Shown here piece after piece: positions 24,822 to 33,559 of a stretch of 39,104 nucleotides of DNA. How positions within the stretch are numbered: the first letter of the stretch is position 1; each line of letters starts with the position of its first letter. The stretch comes from Psychrobacter immobilis (GTDB lineage: Bacteria; Pseudomonadota; Gammaproteobacteria; Pseudomonadales; Moraxellaceae): positions 1 through 39,104 of the forward strand of contig NZ_CAJHAD010000025.1 in the NCBI RefSeq assembly GCF_904846285.1, read 5' to 3'. The notes under the pieces were generated by a model. That model saw nothing but the letters and a program-made list of their open reading frames with translations, was not told the origin of the DNA and made no database searches. The position numbers and the translations under genes are program-made.

Positions 24822-26909
24822 ATGTATAACAATCAACCCAAACGGCTAGTGATGGCAGTTCGCGCTCAGTTATTATTAACCATAGCCACATCCGGCTTGA
24901 TGATGGCAGTAAGCCCGTCATCATTTGCTCAAGAGACGTCTAACCAGCTATCAACAACAGGGCCATCTGTAACGCTAGCACCCATTGTGGTCACAGCAAA
25001 AAAATATGAAGGTTATGCCGCTTATGCCCCAACATCAGGGACTAAGACACAGACCGAGTGGTTAGAGGTGCCGCAGTCGGTATCGGTAGTTACTAAGACC
25101 GAGCTAGAAGATAGGGGTGCAGTGCGTGTGATGGACGCTATGAAAGGTGTCGCAGGCTTGAACAATACACTGGGGGAGGGCAGCCGAGATGAGTTTGTTA
25201 TGCGCGGGTTTAACGGCTTGAACGATGTCTATAGCGATGGTATGCGCGATGATGGCAAATTACAGTCCTATCGTAGCCTTGCTAATGTCGAGCGCGTAGA
25301 GGTGGTCAAAGGTCCCGCAGGCGCATTATATGGTCGCGGTAGTGCTGGCGGCATTATTAACCTCGTCACTAAAAAAGCGGAAGGCGATGACTTTGACAAG
25401 GTGCAAGCGCAAGTGGGCAGCGATGGCTTAGCCGTGGCGCGCGTCGATAGCTCGCATAAATTATCTGATACTGTCAATGCGCGTATCAATGCCGAATATC
25501 GCCGTAGTGAGTCTTACGTCGATCATGTCGATTCAAACGATGTCTTTATTGCACCGACAGTTCGCTGGCAGCCGACTGACCAGCAAACGCTGGATCTCTC
25601 CCTTGATTATATGCGCCAGCACCTTGTACCTTATCGTGGCGTTCCGTCCAAAGATGGCAAGCCTGTTGATGTAGCACCTAATACCTTTTATGGCGGCACC
25701 AATGATTACCAAGATTCGGACACTTGGCATGCCAATGTCAATCATGAGTTTGATATTAACGATAACGTTAAATGGACCAATCGAGCTTCATACAGCCACA
25801 TTACTTTAGAGCAAAAAGGCACCCGTCAGTCATCTGCTGATGTGGTCAACGATAAGGTTGAACGTACTGTCAATAATTTTGGTTATGATCCACGCACAAC
25901 AAAGACCTTACAGTCTGAGCTTGCTTGGAATCTTGATAATCATGAGCTGCTATTTGGCGCTGATTACAATGATATCGACATTGATTTAACTCTTGCGACT
26001 GACAAAAATGTACCGCCTACATCTGCAACCAACCCGAGCGCCGGTGCAACACCTAACCCAGGTTTCCCCGCATTTCGTAAAAATAGCACCCAAAGCATCG
26101 GTGTTTTTGCGCAAGATGTCTATCACATTGGCGACTGGTCACTTGTCGGCAACGTTCGCTATGACAATATGCGCCTGAGTCAAAACGCTAATGGTAAGGA
26201 CAGTGAGCTTAACGACGACAAGTTCAGCTACCGAACAGGCGTCGTCTATAAGTTTAATGATGCCACCTCCGCTTATGCCACTGTAGCGCGTTCATGGCAG
26301 CTGCCTTATTCTGGAACGTTTATCAATCCAAAATTGGGCGCACTGTATCAAACCGACCTAAAAGAGATTGGGGTGAAAACGTATTTAAATAATGACGATA
26401 TTATGCTCAATGCTTCCCTCTATCGCATTGATAAAGAAGACCCAAAAACCAATGACAATCGCGAAGTTACTGATAAAGATGAGTTTCGTCATCAAGGGTT
26501 AGAGCTTGAGGCGCGAGGCAAGCTGCGTGATAACTGGGATGTGTCTGCAGGTTATAGCTACCTTGATGCTGAAGATAAAAAAACGGGTCTGACGCCAAAC
26601 GATGTACCGAACCAAACGTTCTCATTATGGACAGCTTATCAACCTGCGGATCAATGGCGCATTGGTGGTGGCGTGAATTATATCAGTGACCGCTACACTG
26701 GAGACGCAGAGGCAGTCGAACTAGCGGGTTATACGACCGTAGATTTAATGACCGCCTATAGCATGGGCAAACACAATCTGCAATTGAATCTAAATAATGC
26801 TCTAGATAAAGACTATGCGCTAGGGGCTACTAATGGCATCTCGGGCAAAAATCAAATTGGTCTTGGAGCGCCTAGAACGTGGCTGTTGACTTATAACTAT
26901 GAGTTTTAA
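24822..26909 (+). CDS. TonB-dependent siderophore receptor (FhuE/Fiu-like)
   Basis: With the start at 24822 the protein is 695 residues: a signal peptide ending near SSFAQ, a TonB box APIVVTA (about 53-59), a plug domain (about 75-190, with VMRGFNGLNDVYSDGMRDD and VVKGPAGALYGRGSAGGIIN) and a barrel ending in Phe (TYNYEF). The plug resembles catecholate and hydroxamate siderophore receptors more than FecA. The start is uncertain, because in-frame starts at 24729, 24744 and 24852 also exist and none has a strong ribosome site. It is followed after 73 bp by fecB, so the receptor and the ABC importer are probably one iron-regulated operon. Confidence 0.88.
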   Translation: MYNNQPKRLVMAVRAQLLLTIATSGLMMAVSPSSFAQETSNQLSTTGPSVTLAPIVVTAKKYEGYAAYAPTSGTKTQTEWLEVPQSVSVVTKTELEDRGAVRVMDAMKGVAGLNNTLGEGSRDEFVMRGFNGLNDVYSDGMRDDGKLQSYRSLANVERVEVVKGPAGALYGRGSAGGIINLVTKKAEGDDFDKVQAQVGSDGLAVARVDSSHKLSDTVNARINAEYRRSESYVDHVDSNDVFIAPTVRWQPTDQQTLDLSLDYMRQHLVPYRGVPSKDGKPVDVAPNTFYGGTNDYQDSDTWHANVNHEFDINDNVKWTNRASYSHITLEQKGTRQSSADVVNDKVERTVNNFGYDPRTTKTLQSELAWNLDNHELLFGADYNDIDIDLTLATDKNVPPTSATNPSAGATPNPGFPAFRKNSTQSIGVFAQDVYHIGDWSLVGNVRYDNMRLSQNANGKDSELNDDKFSYRTGVVYKFNDATSAYATVARSWQLPYSGTFINPKLGALYQTDLKEIGVKTYLNNDDIMLNASLYRIDKEDPKTNDNREVTDKDEFRHQGLELEARGKLRDNWDVSAGYSYLDAEDKKTGLTPNDVPNQTFSLWTAYQPADQWRIGGGVNYISDRYTGDAEAVELAGYTTVDLMTAYSMGKHNLQLNLNNALDKDYALGATNGISGKNQIGLGAPRTWLLTYNYEF

Positions 26910-26982
26910 CGAGTAAGTGTTAACGCCAAAATCTTATGTCCCTAGCGCTCGACCCATTTCATGATAGTAAGACAGGTTATTT

Positions 26983-28068
26983 ATGAATCAACGTCCAAAG
27001 CTCACGCTTATTTTACCCTTGCTGATCATCGTATTGATTGTGGTTGGCGGTATTGTTTTTATTATGAATCAAAAAAACAACGCTACAGCAACGCCATCAT
27101 TGAATGCTGATAATGGCGTATCGGCAGTAGCGATTACTCAGCCAAATGGCAGTCATAGCACTAGTAACAATAATGGTGTTCTTCTGCTGACTGATGAAGA
27201 AGTCAAAGCGCGTTTGCCCAATCTGAATGACTATCCGAGTGACCCAAAGCGTGTTGTGGTTTTGGAATACTCGTTTTTAGGGGATGCGTTAGCGTTAGGT
27301 CTAACGCCGGTTGGTATTGCTGATGACAATAATCCTGATAGTATTATTGCCGAGTTTACCAAGCAACTCTCAGATTACACCTCTGTGGGTTCACGATATC
27401 AGCCAAGCCTTGAAGCCATCGCCGATTTAAAACCTGATCTTATCATTGCTGATGATGAGCGCCATACTGTCATCGCTGATGAGCTTAGTCGCATTGCACC
27501 GTCGGTAGTGCTTAAAAGTCGTGGTGAGAGTTATGTGGAGAATATCCAAACGGCGCAATTGGTCGGGCATATTGTCCACCAAGATAAAAAAATGTCTCAA
27601 GTTATCAATACGCATCTAAAAAAGATGGCAGATTTAAAGTCGCAATTGGCGACAACCTCACTAGCTAACCACAGCGTGCAGTTTGCTATTATCAGTGATA
27701 AAGGCATGTGGTTGCATGGCCCAAGCTCGTACGCCGGTAGTTTACTCAATCATCTAAATATCAAAAGCCCGATTCCTGAGCAAACAGGTGAGGCGTATAT
27801 CGCAACCAGTCTCGAGCAATTATTAGCGGCTAATCCTGATTGGTTATTAATTGGACGTTATAACGAGCACACCATTTATGATGAATGGAAGTCCTCGCCG
27901 CTATTTAATCAGCTAACGGCGGTCAAAAAGAATCAGGTTATCGAAGTCGATCCCAATTACTGGGCGCTCAATCGCAGTATGCAGTCTGCTGAATACATGA
28001 CGGCTGAGCTGCTTGATATTGCATCGAGCCAAGGCGCAGAAGGTTCAAGTTTTTCTGTAAAAGAGTGA
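26983..28068 (+). CDS. fecB: Ferric siderophore/citrate ABC transporter binding protein (FecB-like)
   Basis: The 361-residue protein has a periplasmic binding domain of the FecB/FhuD/BtuF class. Family-specific stretches align well with E. coli FecB: PVGIADDN, GSRYQPSLEAIADLKPDLIIAD, APSVVLKSR and EQLLAANPDWLL. Instead of a cleaved signal or lipobox it has an N-terminal membrane helix (about residues 8-28) followed by a low-complexity Asn/Ser/Thr linker to about residue 65. It is therefore probably anchored to the inner membrane. An AGGT-type weak ribosome site precedes the ATG at 26983. It delivers iron chelate to FecCD. Confidence 0.9.
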   Translation: MNQRPKLTLILPLLIIVLIVVGGIVFIMNQKNNATATPSLNADNGVSAVAITQPNGSHSTSNNNGVLLLTDEEVKARLPNLNDYPSDPKRVVVLEYSFLGDALALGLTPVGIADDNNPDSIIAEFTKQLSDYTSVGSRYQPSLEAIADLKPDLIIADDERHTVIADELSRIAPSVVLKSRGESYVENIQTAQLVGHIVHQDKKMSQVINTHLKKMADLKSQLATTSLANHSVQFAIISDKGMWLHGPSSYAGSLLNHLNIKSPIPEQTGEAYIATSLEQLLAANPDWLLIGRYNEHTIYDEWKSSPLFNQLTAVKKNQVIEVDPNYWALNRSMQSAEYMTAELLDIASSQGAEGSSFSVKE

Positions 28069-28116
28069 AATTAATGAGACATTGCACTACTGTCTTTTTA
28101 AGGCAAGGCGGGGTTT

Positions 28117-29193
28117 ATGGCTAACACAAAGCTTATCGATGCATCCGCTGTCTCAATCAAATCGCATATTGCAAAGCGTCCGATAACACGGGCGCTATTG
28201 TGGTGTGGGCTAGTAGTCATTTTACTGCTTGGCTGCTGGCAAGGATTAACATCGTATTCAAAGTTTGCTCTGTCGCTGACGGATTTACTTTTCTTATTGA
28301 CCCAGCACAATAATCAAGCATCGCTAGCGGCACAATTATTAATAGAGATTCGCCTGCCGCGCGTGCTCTTGGCGATTATAGTCGGTGCTAATTTGGCGGT
28401 AGCTGGACTGCTGATGCAGGTGATGACGCGAAATTCACTGGCGTCTCCAGCGGTATTGGGTATCAATGCAGGGGCAGCGTGTGTGGTTTCTTTATCCTCT
28501 ATTGGTTTGGGATTTACCTTTTTAACCTCGACCTTTTTGCAAGCGATGGTCGGCGCAGTTCTTTCTTGCGCCCTCGTTGCAGGATTGGCAGGTTACTTTT
28601 CTGGTCGTCCGGTGCATCCTGTCCGTCTAATTTTATCAGGCGTTGCTATTAATGCGTTGCTTGTCGGTCTGACGCGAGCGGCGCTGATTACCACGGATGA
28701 GCAGGCGTATGGGGTATTGTATTGGCTGGCAGGTTCTATTGCCAATACGCGCTGGGAGTCCATCCCAATGCTTGCAATTATATCGCTACTGACCTTAGGT
28801 TATGGCTGGTGGTTGTCACCTAAATTAAATGTCTTGGTGCTGGGCGATGAGGTGGCGAGCAGCCTTGGGATAAACTTGCGAGCATTGCAATGGTCGTGCG
28901 GGGCATTGATTACGATATTAACGGCGGTCAGTGTGGCGGTAGCAGGTCCCATTGCGTTTGTGGGCTTAATTATTCCGCATGTTGCTAAGCGCTTATTAAA
29001 ACAAGTGTCGAATATGGCTTATGAGCAGCTTTTGCCATTATCCATGCTGCTTGGCAGTATATTGATGGTATGGGCAGATGTCTTATCACGGGCGGTTGCG
29101 TATCCCGCAGAGACACCAGTGGGCTTATTAACGGCACTGATTGGAACGCCAATTTTTATCGCGCTGGCATGTAGACGGCGACTCGATAGCTGA
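28117..29193 (+). CDS. fecC: Iron chelate ABC transporter permease (FecC-like)
   Basis: The 358-residue permease of the FecCD/BtuC family has about ten hydrophobic helices. Family motifs are present: EIRLPRVLLAIIVGANLAVAG near the N-terminus, ASPAVLGINAGA, and the ATPase-contact segment FVGLIIPHVAKRL near residue 285. The N-terminal cytoplasmic extension of about 25 residues is longer than usual. AAGGCGGGG stands before the ATG at 28117, 48 bp after fecB. It would form the membrane channel with FecD. Confidence 0.92.
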   Translation: MANTKLIDASAVSIKSHIAKRPITRALLWCGLVVILLLGCWQGLTSYSKFALSLTDLLFLLTQHNNQASLAAQLLIEIRLPRVLLAIIVGANLAVAGLLMQVMTRNSLASPAVLGINAGAACVVSLSSIGLGFTFLTSTFLQAMVGAVLSCALVAGLAGYFSGRPVHPVRLILSGVAINALLVGLTRAALITTDEQAYGVLYWLAGSIANTRWESIPMLAIISLLTLGYGWWLSPKLNVLVLGDEVASSLGINLRALQWSCGALITILTAVSVAVAGPIAFVGLIIPHVAKRLLKQVSNMAYEQLLPLSMLLGSILMVWADVLSRAVAYPAETPVGLLTALIGTPIFIALACRRRLDS

Positions 29194-29352
29194 TCGATAG
29201 CTCATACAGACAAGTTTGAAATACGTTATAAACAACCGGTCAATATAAAAGTCTGTTAATAAGCTTTTATAGCTTATAAATACTGCTAAATTTGTAGGCA
29301 TGTTAACCAAAAGCGATCCAAAATCCTATCAAGCAACGAAAGTAAGCAACGA

Positions 29353-30384
29353 ATGACGATACAAAATAAAGCTTCTTCATCGCGCTCAAACTCACTATTT
29401 GCTCGTAAGTCTGCAAGTAGGGCGGTGGTACTGATTATTGTGCTGCTACTTATCCTTAGTGTGAGCAGCATCTTTTTTGGTGCCAGCGAATTAACCCTAG
29501 GGCAAATTTGGCAACATTTATATCAAGGGTTTAGCGGTGAAAAGGACTTTATTGTTTGGCAGCATCGGTTGCCACGAACGCTATTATCAATTTTAGTCGG
29601 GGCAAGTCTTGCGTTATCAGGCTCTTTAGTGCAAGGGGTCATTCGCAACCCGTTAGCATCACCTGACTTAATGGGTATCAGTGCTGGTGCAGGGTTCTGC
29701 GCGACTTTGTTACTGGTTATGCTTCCTACCGCCCCAACGTGGTGGTTATCTGTCGCAGCCTTACTTGGCGGCCTATTGGCGTTTTGTTTTATTATTCTAT
29801 TGGCACAAATATCTCAGCCTACGCCAGCACGCTTGGCACTGATTGGCGTCGCCATTAGTGCCTTTTTAGCCAGTGGGATTAATTTTTTGTTGGTGCTTTA
29901 TCCCGTTGAAATCAATACGGCAATGATTTGGTTGACCGGCAGCTTATGGGGGCGCAGCTGGCAACATATTCCAATGTTAACGATAATATTTGCTGTATTG
30001 ATGGTCATCAGTATGTATTTAGCGTGGCGTTTGGATGTGCTAGGGCTTGGTGAGGAGACAGCGTATCATCTTGGTGTATCAGTCAAACCACTAGAATTTA
30101 CCACATTGCTCATCGCAGTGGTGATTGCGAGTTTGGCTGTATCCGTGGCAGGAACAGTTAGCTTTATTGGTTTACTCGCACCGCATATCGCACGACTGCT
30201 CTTTGGGCATCAGCACCGCATCTTATTACCAGCGTCAGCGCTAATAGGCGCTATCATTTTAGTCACCGCAGATGTATTGGCACGCAGTCTATTTGCGCCT
30301 ATTGAATTACCTGCTGGCGTTTTAACCTCGGTGATTGGTGCGCCGTATTTTATCTTTTTGCTATCGCGCTATAAGGGGTGGTGA
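29353..30384 (+). CDS. fecD: Iron chelate ABC transporter permease (FecD-like)
   Basis: The 343-residue second permease carries the same FecCD family marks: QHRLPRTLLSILVGASLALSG, RNPLASPDLMGISAGAGF and the contact motif FIGLLAPHIARLL. About ten membrane helices are seen. A 159-bp gap separates it from fecC, longer than the other gaps, and contains a small ATAAGCT/AGCTTAT hairpin (29259-29277). The ribosome site before 29353 is weak (AAGTAAG). Its TGA overlaps the fecE start. Confidence 0.92.
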   Translation: MTIQNKASSSRSNSLFARKSASRAVVLIIVLLLILSVSSIFFGASELTLGQIWQHLYQGFSGEKDFIVWQHRLPRTLLSILVGASLALSGSLVQGVIRNPLASPDLMGISAGAGFCATLLLVMLPTAPTWWLSVAALLGGLLAFCFIILLAQISQPTPARLALIGVAISAFLASGINFLLVLYPVEINTAMIWLTGSLWGRSWQHIPMLTIIFAVLMVISMYLAWRLDVLGLGEETAYHLGVSVKPLEFTTLLIAVVIASLAVSVAGTVSFIGLLAPHIARLLFGHQHRILLPASALIGAIILVTADVLARSLFAPIELPAGVLTSVIGAPYFIFLLSRYKGW

Positions 30385-31151
30385 TGCTATCAGTGAATGA
30401 ACTCCAGCTTGGCTACCATGATGGTCAACGTATTATCAAAAATCTGTCACTTGAGTTGCCAGAAAATAAAGTCATTGGACTCATTGGTCCAAATGGTTGC
30501 GGAAAATCGACACTATTAAAAGGTTTGTGCCGCTTGATTCAACCGCAATCGGGCAGTATTTTACTTAGAAAACAAAATATGGCGCAGTTAAATAATCGGC
30601 AGATTGCCCGTCAGATATCGGTATTACCACAAGTTCAGACCAATCCTGAAGGCTTGAGTGTCAGACAGTTGGTTGAATATGGTAGAACGCCTTATGTCTC
30701 GCATTGGGGTAAGTTGAATGCTACAGATAACCAGATAGTAGATAGCGTCATGGACGAAATGTCCATTGATTGTTTGGCTGATACGCCCCTTGAAGCTTTG
30801 TCAGGCGGACAACAGCAGCGCGCTTGGATTGCGATGATTTTAGCCCAAGACACCGATATTATTATGCTTGATGAACCGACCACTTATCTGGATATCTCTT
30901 ACCAAATAGAGCTGATGCGACTCATACGGGAATTAAAGGATAAGGGTAAAAGCATCATCGTTGTGCTACATGATCTTAACCAAGCGGCTAGATATTGTGA
31001 TTTGTTAGTGGTACTAAAGTCAGGCGAACTGCAAATGATGGGCAGCCCTCATGAGGTGATGACGGAGGGGATGCTGGCTGACATATTCGATGTGCAAGCC
31101 AAAGTGATTAGCGACCCTGTTGCAGGCTCGCCAATGTGTGTGTATTTATAG
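30384..31151 (+). CDS. fecE: Iron chelate ABC transporter ATP-binding protein (FecE-like)
   Basis: The 255-residue ATPase has Walker A GPNGCGKST (35-43), the Q-loop Q83, signature LSGGQ (139-143), Walker B MLDE (161-164) and the switch H196. It energises FecCD. The ATG at 30384 shares a base with the fecD stop (TGATG), and AAGGGG is five bases upstream, so it is preferred to the GTG codons at 30378 and 30381. It is the last gene of the iron importer operon. The following 223 bp (31152-31374) show only AT-rich sequence with no firm terminator. Confidence 0.93.
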   Translation: MLSVNELQLGYHDGQRIIKNLSLELPENKVIGLIGPNGCGKSTLLKGLCRLIQPQSGSILLRKQNMAQLNNRQIARQISVLPQVQTNPEGLSVRQLVEYGRTPYVSHWGKLNATDNQIVDSVMDEMSIDCLADTPLEALSGGQQQRAWIAMILAQDTDIIMLDEPTTYLDISYQIELMRLIRELKDKGKSIIVVLHDLNQAARYCDLLVVLKSGELQMMGSPHEVMTEGMLADIFDVQAKVISDPVAGSPMCVYL

Positions 31152-31374
31152 CATACCTGTATTATCGATTAACTTGATGGAAGTTGTTCTTAAGTGTTTT
31201 AAACGGCTATAACTTAATTATATTAGTTAAATAATAAAGTTCTTTATTAGAATTAATCACCTACTAAACTCTATTTTTAACAGCCTCGCCTAATCAAAAA
31301 GCTAAGTAAAAACCTCTTATCATCTGTTCTCAATTATTTGACCATTACAATCCATCTGAATAAGGCGTTACAAA

Positions 31375-31548
31375 TTGAAAATCGAATACTGGGTAGGACT
31401 TATAATATGCGTTACTTATCTACTGCTTATTTTAGTGCCACTATGGGAGTGGAAATATAATGAAAACACCATATCTATTTATAGAAAAGTGCTGATTAGC
31501 CTTTTGATGATAGAAATAGTCTTGTTGTTTTTTTATGTGGTTCGATAA
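31375..31548 (+). CDS. Small two-helix membrane protein (57 aa)
   Basis: An open frame from TTG at 31375 to TAA at 31546-31548 encodes 57 residues with two hydrophobic helices, WVGLIICVTYLLLILVPLW and VLISLLMIEIVLLFFYVV, joined by a short charged loop with Lys, Asn and Glu. AAGG at 31362-31365 is suitably placed for the TTG start. An alternative ATG-led frame at 31408 gives only 17 residues. The hydrophobic pattern is hard to explain by chance, but a single short ORF with a TTG start remains uncertain and no family is recognised. Confidence 0.5.
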   Translation: MKIEYWVGLIICVTYLLLILVPLWEWKYNENTISIYRKVLISLLMIEIVLLFFYVVR

Positions 31549-31652
31549 AGGTTCTTTGTTCATACTTCTCAGAGAGTTAATTCTCCGACAATCTTGAGGC
31601 AATTTAAGGTTCGTAGCTGGCTATTATTAAAAATTTATAGAAAGAGATTTAG

Positions 31653-31853
31653 ATGCCAAATTTTATAGTTGTAGATAATGAAATTGTTAACCTATCGGAA
31701 ATAAGACGGGTAACTGCGGATAAAAAGCGACTTACAATCACTTTTCATTTAGGGTTTTGGAATGGTAACGCATTCAAACAATGTACTGACAACCAACATT
31801 TTGAAGAAGTTTTTAAGGATATAGTAACCAAGTTAGAAGCCGAGCATATTTGA
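31653..31853 (+). CDS. Hypothetical small protein (66 aa)
   Basis: The 66-residue protein (MPNFIVVDNEIVNLSEIRRV) has no signal peptide or membrane helix. It looks like a small alpha/beta domain of alternating strands (LTITFHL) and a C-terminal helix (FEEVFKDIVTKLEAEHI). A purine-rich AGAAAGAGA stretch is upstream of the ATG at 31653. Starting from a V-x-L-x-x-I-x-x-V strand, it recalls small standalone domains of unknown function, but no family can be named. It stands alone after the small membrane gene. Confidence 0.55.
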   Translation: MPNFIVVDNEIVNLSEIRRVTADKKRLTITFHLGFWNGNAFKQCTDNQHFEEVFKDIVTKLEAEHI

Positions 31854-31947
31854 GTATACTACTTAGAACGCCCAGTTTTAGGTAGCAAGTCTTTCATCGT
31901 ATTAGTAATCTATAACAGTTTTGTTATGCTTACTAATTATAATTCAG

Positions 31948-32316
31948 TTAACCAAATATGCTATAGAGTATGACAGCAATAAGCAAAAGGGACGATATAT
32001 CATCACCCAGTATTATCAATTTATGCCAAGTTTTACCCTTGTTATTATCGTGCATAATAGAGCTACTATTGTAATGACTTATAAAATCATCATCACTTAT
32101 AGAGTATCTTTTTTTCGATAAAGATATTTTTTGATCTAGATTTATAGGTATGACAACTTGCTTCAAAGCTGCTAAAAATACTCCTAGCCATATTAAGATG
32201 TTCGGTATATCTCTATCTATAAAAGAGGCTATGAAAAAACCAAAACTTAGGATTAAAGCCACAATAAAAAGCTTGCGGTAACTTCCTTTTGGGTAATCTA
32301 GGACAAATTTCCGCAT
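31948..32316 (-). CDS. Hypothetical membrane protein (122 aa)
   Basis: The 122-residue protein has three hydrophobic segments: FIVALILSFGFFIASF, ILIWLGVFLAALKQVV and LLLIAVILYSIFG at the extreme C-terminus. A polar domain with Lys, Ser, Asp and His lies between the second and third. The ATG at 32316 is used because AGGAT is five bases upstream; an in-frame TTG lies immediately before it. No family is recognised. It is transcribed away from the dispersed repeat at 32464. Confidence 0.6.
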   Translation of the reverse strand: MRKFVLDYPKGSYRKLFIVALILSFGFFIASFIDRDIPNILIWLGVFLAALKQVVIPINLDQKISLSKKRYSISDDDFISHYNSSSIMHDNNKGKTWHKLIILGDDISSLLLIAVILYSIFG

Positions 32317-32463
32317 CAAAAATCCTAATAAATGAACGTATGTTTATTTAAAATATTAAATAGTAATGTTATTGATAATCATTGTCAATAAAGATATTCA
32401 TAGCATCCTGAAGATACGGTTCCCTAGTGAGGACTTGAAGGTTTGGCTGTGTAGAGCTGACAT

Positions 32464-32745
32464 CAAACCCCGATATTAATAGCGTCACCTAAGAAAAGTA
32501 AATTTCATACTCCACTCCTCTACACTATATAGATAATAGCACATAGAGCTTTTCCGACTTGTCAGAGTAAGATTTATCCATGGCATATGCAGATATTAAC
32601 GATATTTCGAACACCATAATATTGAGGGGTTTACTACCTAATAAGTTATAGTTTCAATAAGGACTTAATCTACTTTAGCGTTAACTATTTCTAGTATCGA
32701 CCTCAGTTTTCAACATAGCTCGACTATAAAACCGACTACATCAGT
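32464..32745. mobile_element. Degenerate IS3-like remnant, dispersed repeat copy 3
   Basis: This non-coding stretch aligns along its length with 20386-20740, starting CAAACCCCGATATTAAT and keeping GATATTTCG-ACACCATAATATTG and AATAAGTTATAGTTT in order. Near its end CATAGCTC-ACTATAAAAC matches the start of the transposase fragment at 20719-20737, so both derive from the same element. Many substitutions and a deletion leave no usable frame. It fills most of the 630-bp gene-free gap 32317-32947; the rest of the gap shows nothing firm. Confidence 0.65.
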
Positions 32746-32947
32746 ATATTTAGACCGACTCTAATACTTGCTGACATGCTTGAGCTAAATAAGGGTCAAC
32801 ACTTATATCAATAGATTATAGTTCTGATTCTCCAGTAGAAACTTGAAGTGAATATCTGAATCTTTCATACATGGCAAAGCACTTTAACTACTTGGCTTTT
32901 GTAAAGCACTCTCTCTTTATAATTGACCTTTTAAGCTAATTTGCCTG

Positions 32948-33457
32948 CTAGTCAAATTTAGTGCCAAACAATATTGAATGACGTTTGAGGCACGAGGGCT
33001 TCGCTTTTGATATGAAAATGTCTTGTACTTTTTGGAACTGACTATCTAAAGCAACACCATTTGAACGAATAATATTGCCTATTAAAAAGCCTCTATCATA
33101 AATATAGATAATGCCTTTATCTTTATCCCAATAGGTCACCCCTTCAGGCAGTATAGGCGTAGAAAACACGCCATCACTTGACTCTATTAGCAAACAACCC
33201 TCTATTACGACCAATCGTCCACCGACCCCCATATCTAACTGGGGTTCCTCAGGATCAAAAGGGTATGTAAATATATCTGCATATTTCGGTGTTAATATAT
33301 TCGAGATATCCTCCATTTCAGTCTTCAGGACTTTATTCTCACTAGTGGCTTTATTTATCATGTTTTTTGAAGGTGTCATACAACCTGATATTAAGATTGC
33401 TACAAATACGATTAAGCATTTTTTAAGCTTATAGCTGTCCTTATATACTGTATTCAT
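32948..33457 (-). CDS. Hypothetical lipoprotein
   Basis: From the ATG at 33457 the protein has 169 residues with a lipoprotein signal (LIVFVAILISGC, modified Cys at about 26) and a mature domain of alternating strands containing GGRLVVIEGCLLIES and YIYDRGFLIGN. An earlier in-frame Met at 33487 is less likely, since AAGGAAG is positioned for 33457. Two further Cys residues (in EGCLL and PSCLK) could form a disulfide. The family is not recognised. It is read divergently from the serpin gene. Confidence 0.65.
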   Translation of the reverse strand: MNTVYKDSYKLKKCLIVFVAILISGCMTPSKNMINKATSENKVLKTEMEDISNILTPKYADIFTYPFDPEEPQLDMGVGGRLVVIEGCLLIESSDGVFSTPILPEGVTYWDKDKGIIYIYDRGFLIGNIIRSNGVALDSQFQKVQDIFISKAKPSCLKRHSILFGTKFD

Positions 33458-33559
33458 CTGAAATATCTTCCTTAAATTTGTTAGCATATGTTTACTAAAT
33501 CAGGCTAAACCCTTGTATATAATCAGGACATCATTCGAATTATAAGAGGGTGCAACGCC

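Noticed and set aside
31195..31260. AT-only hairpin (TAATAAA/TTTATTA) after fecE as terminator
   Set aside because: The stem has no GC pairs and no T tract in the right place.
33518..33523. TATAAT upstream of the serpin gene as a -10 box
   Set aside because: No -35 element at acceptable spacing was found, and the area is AT-rich.
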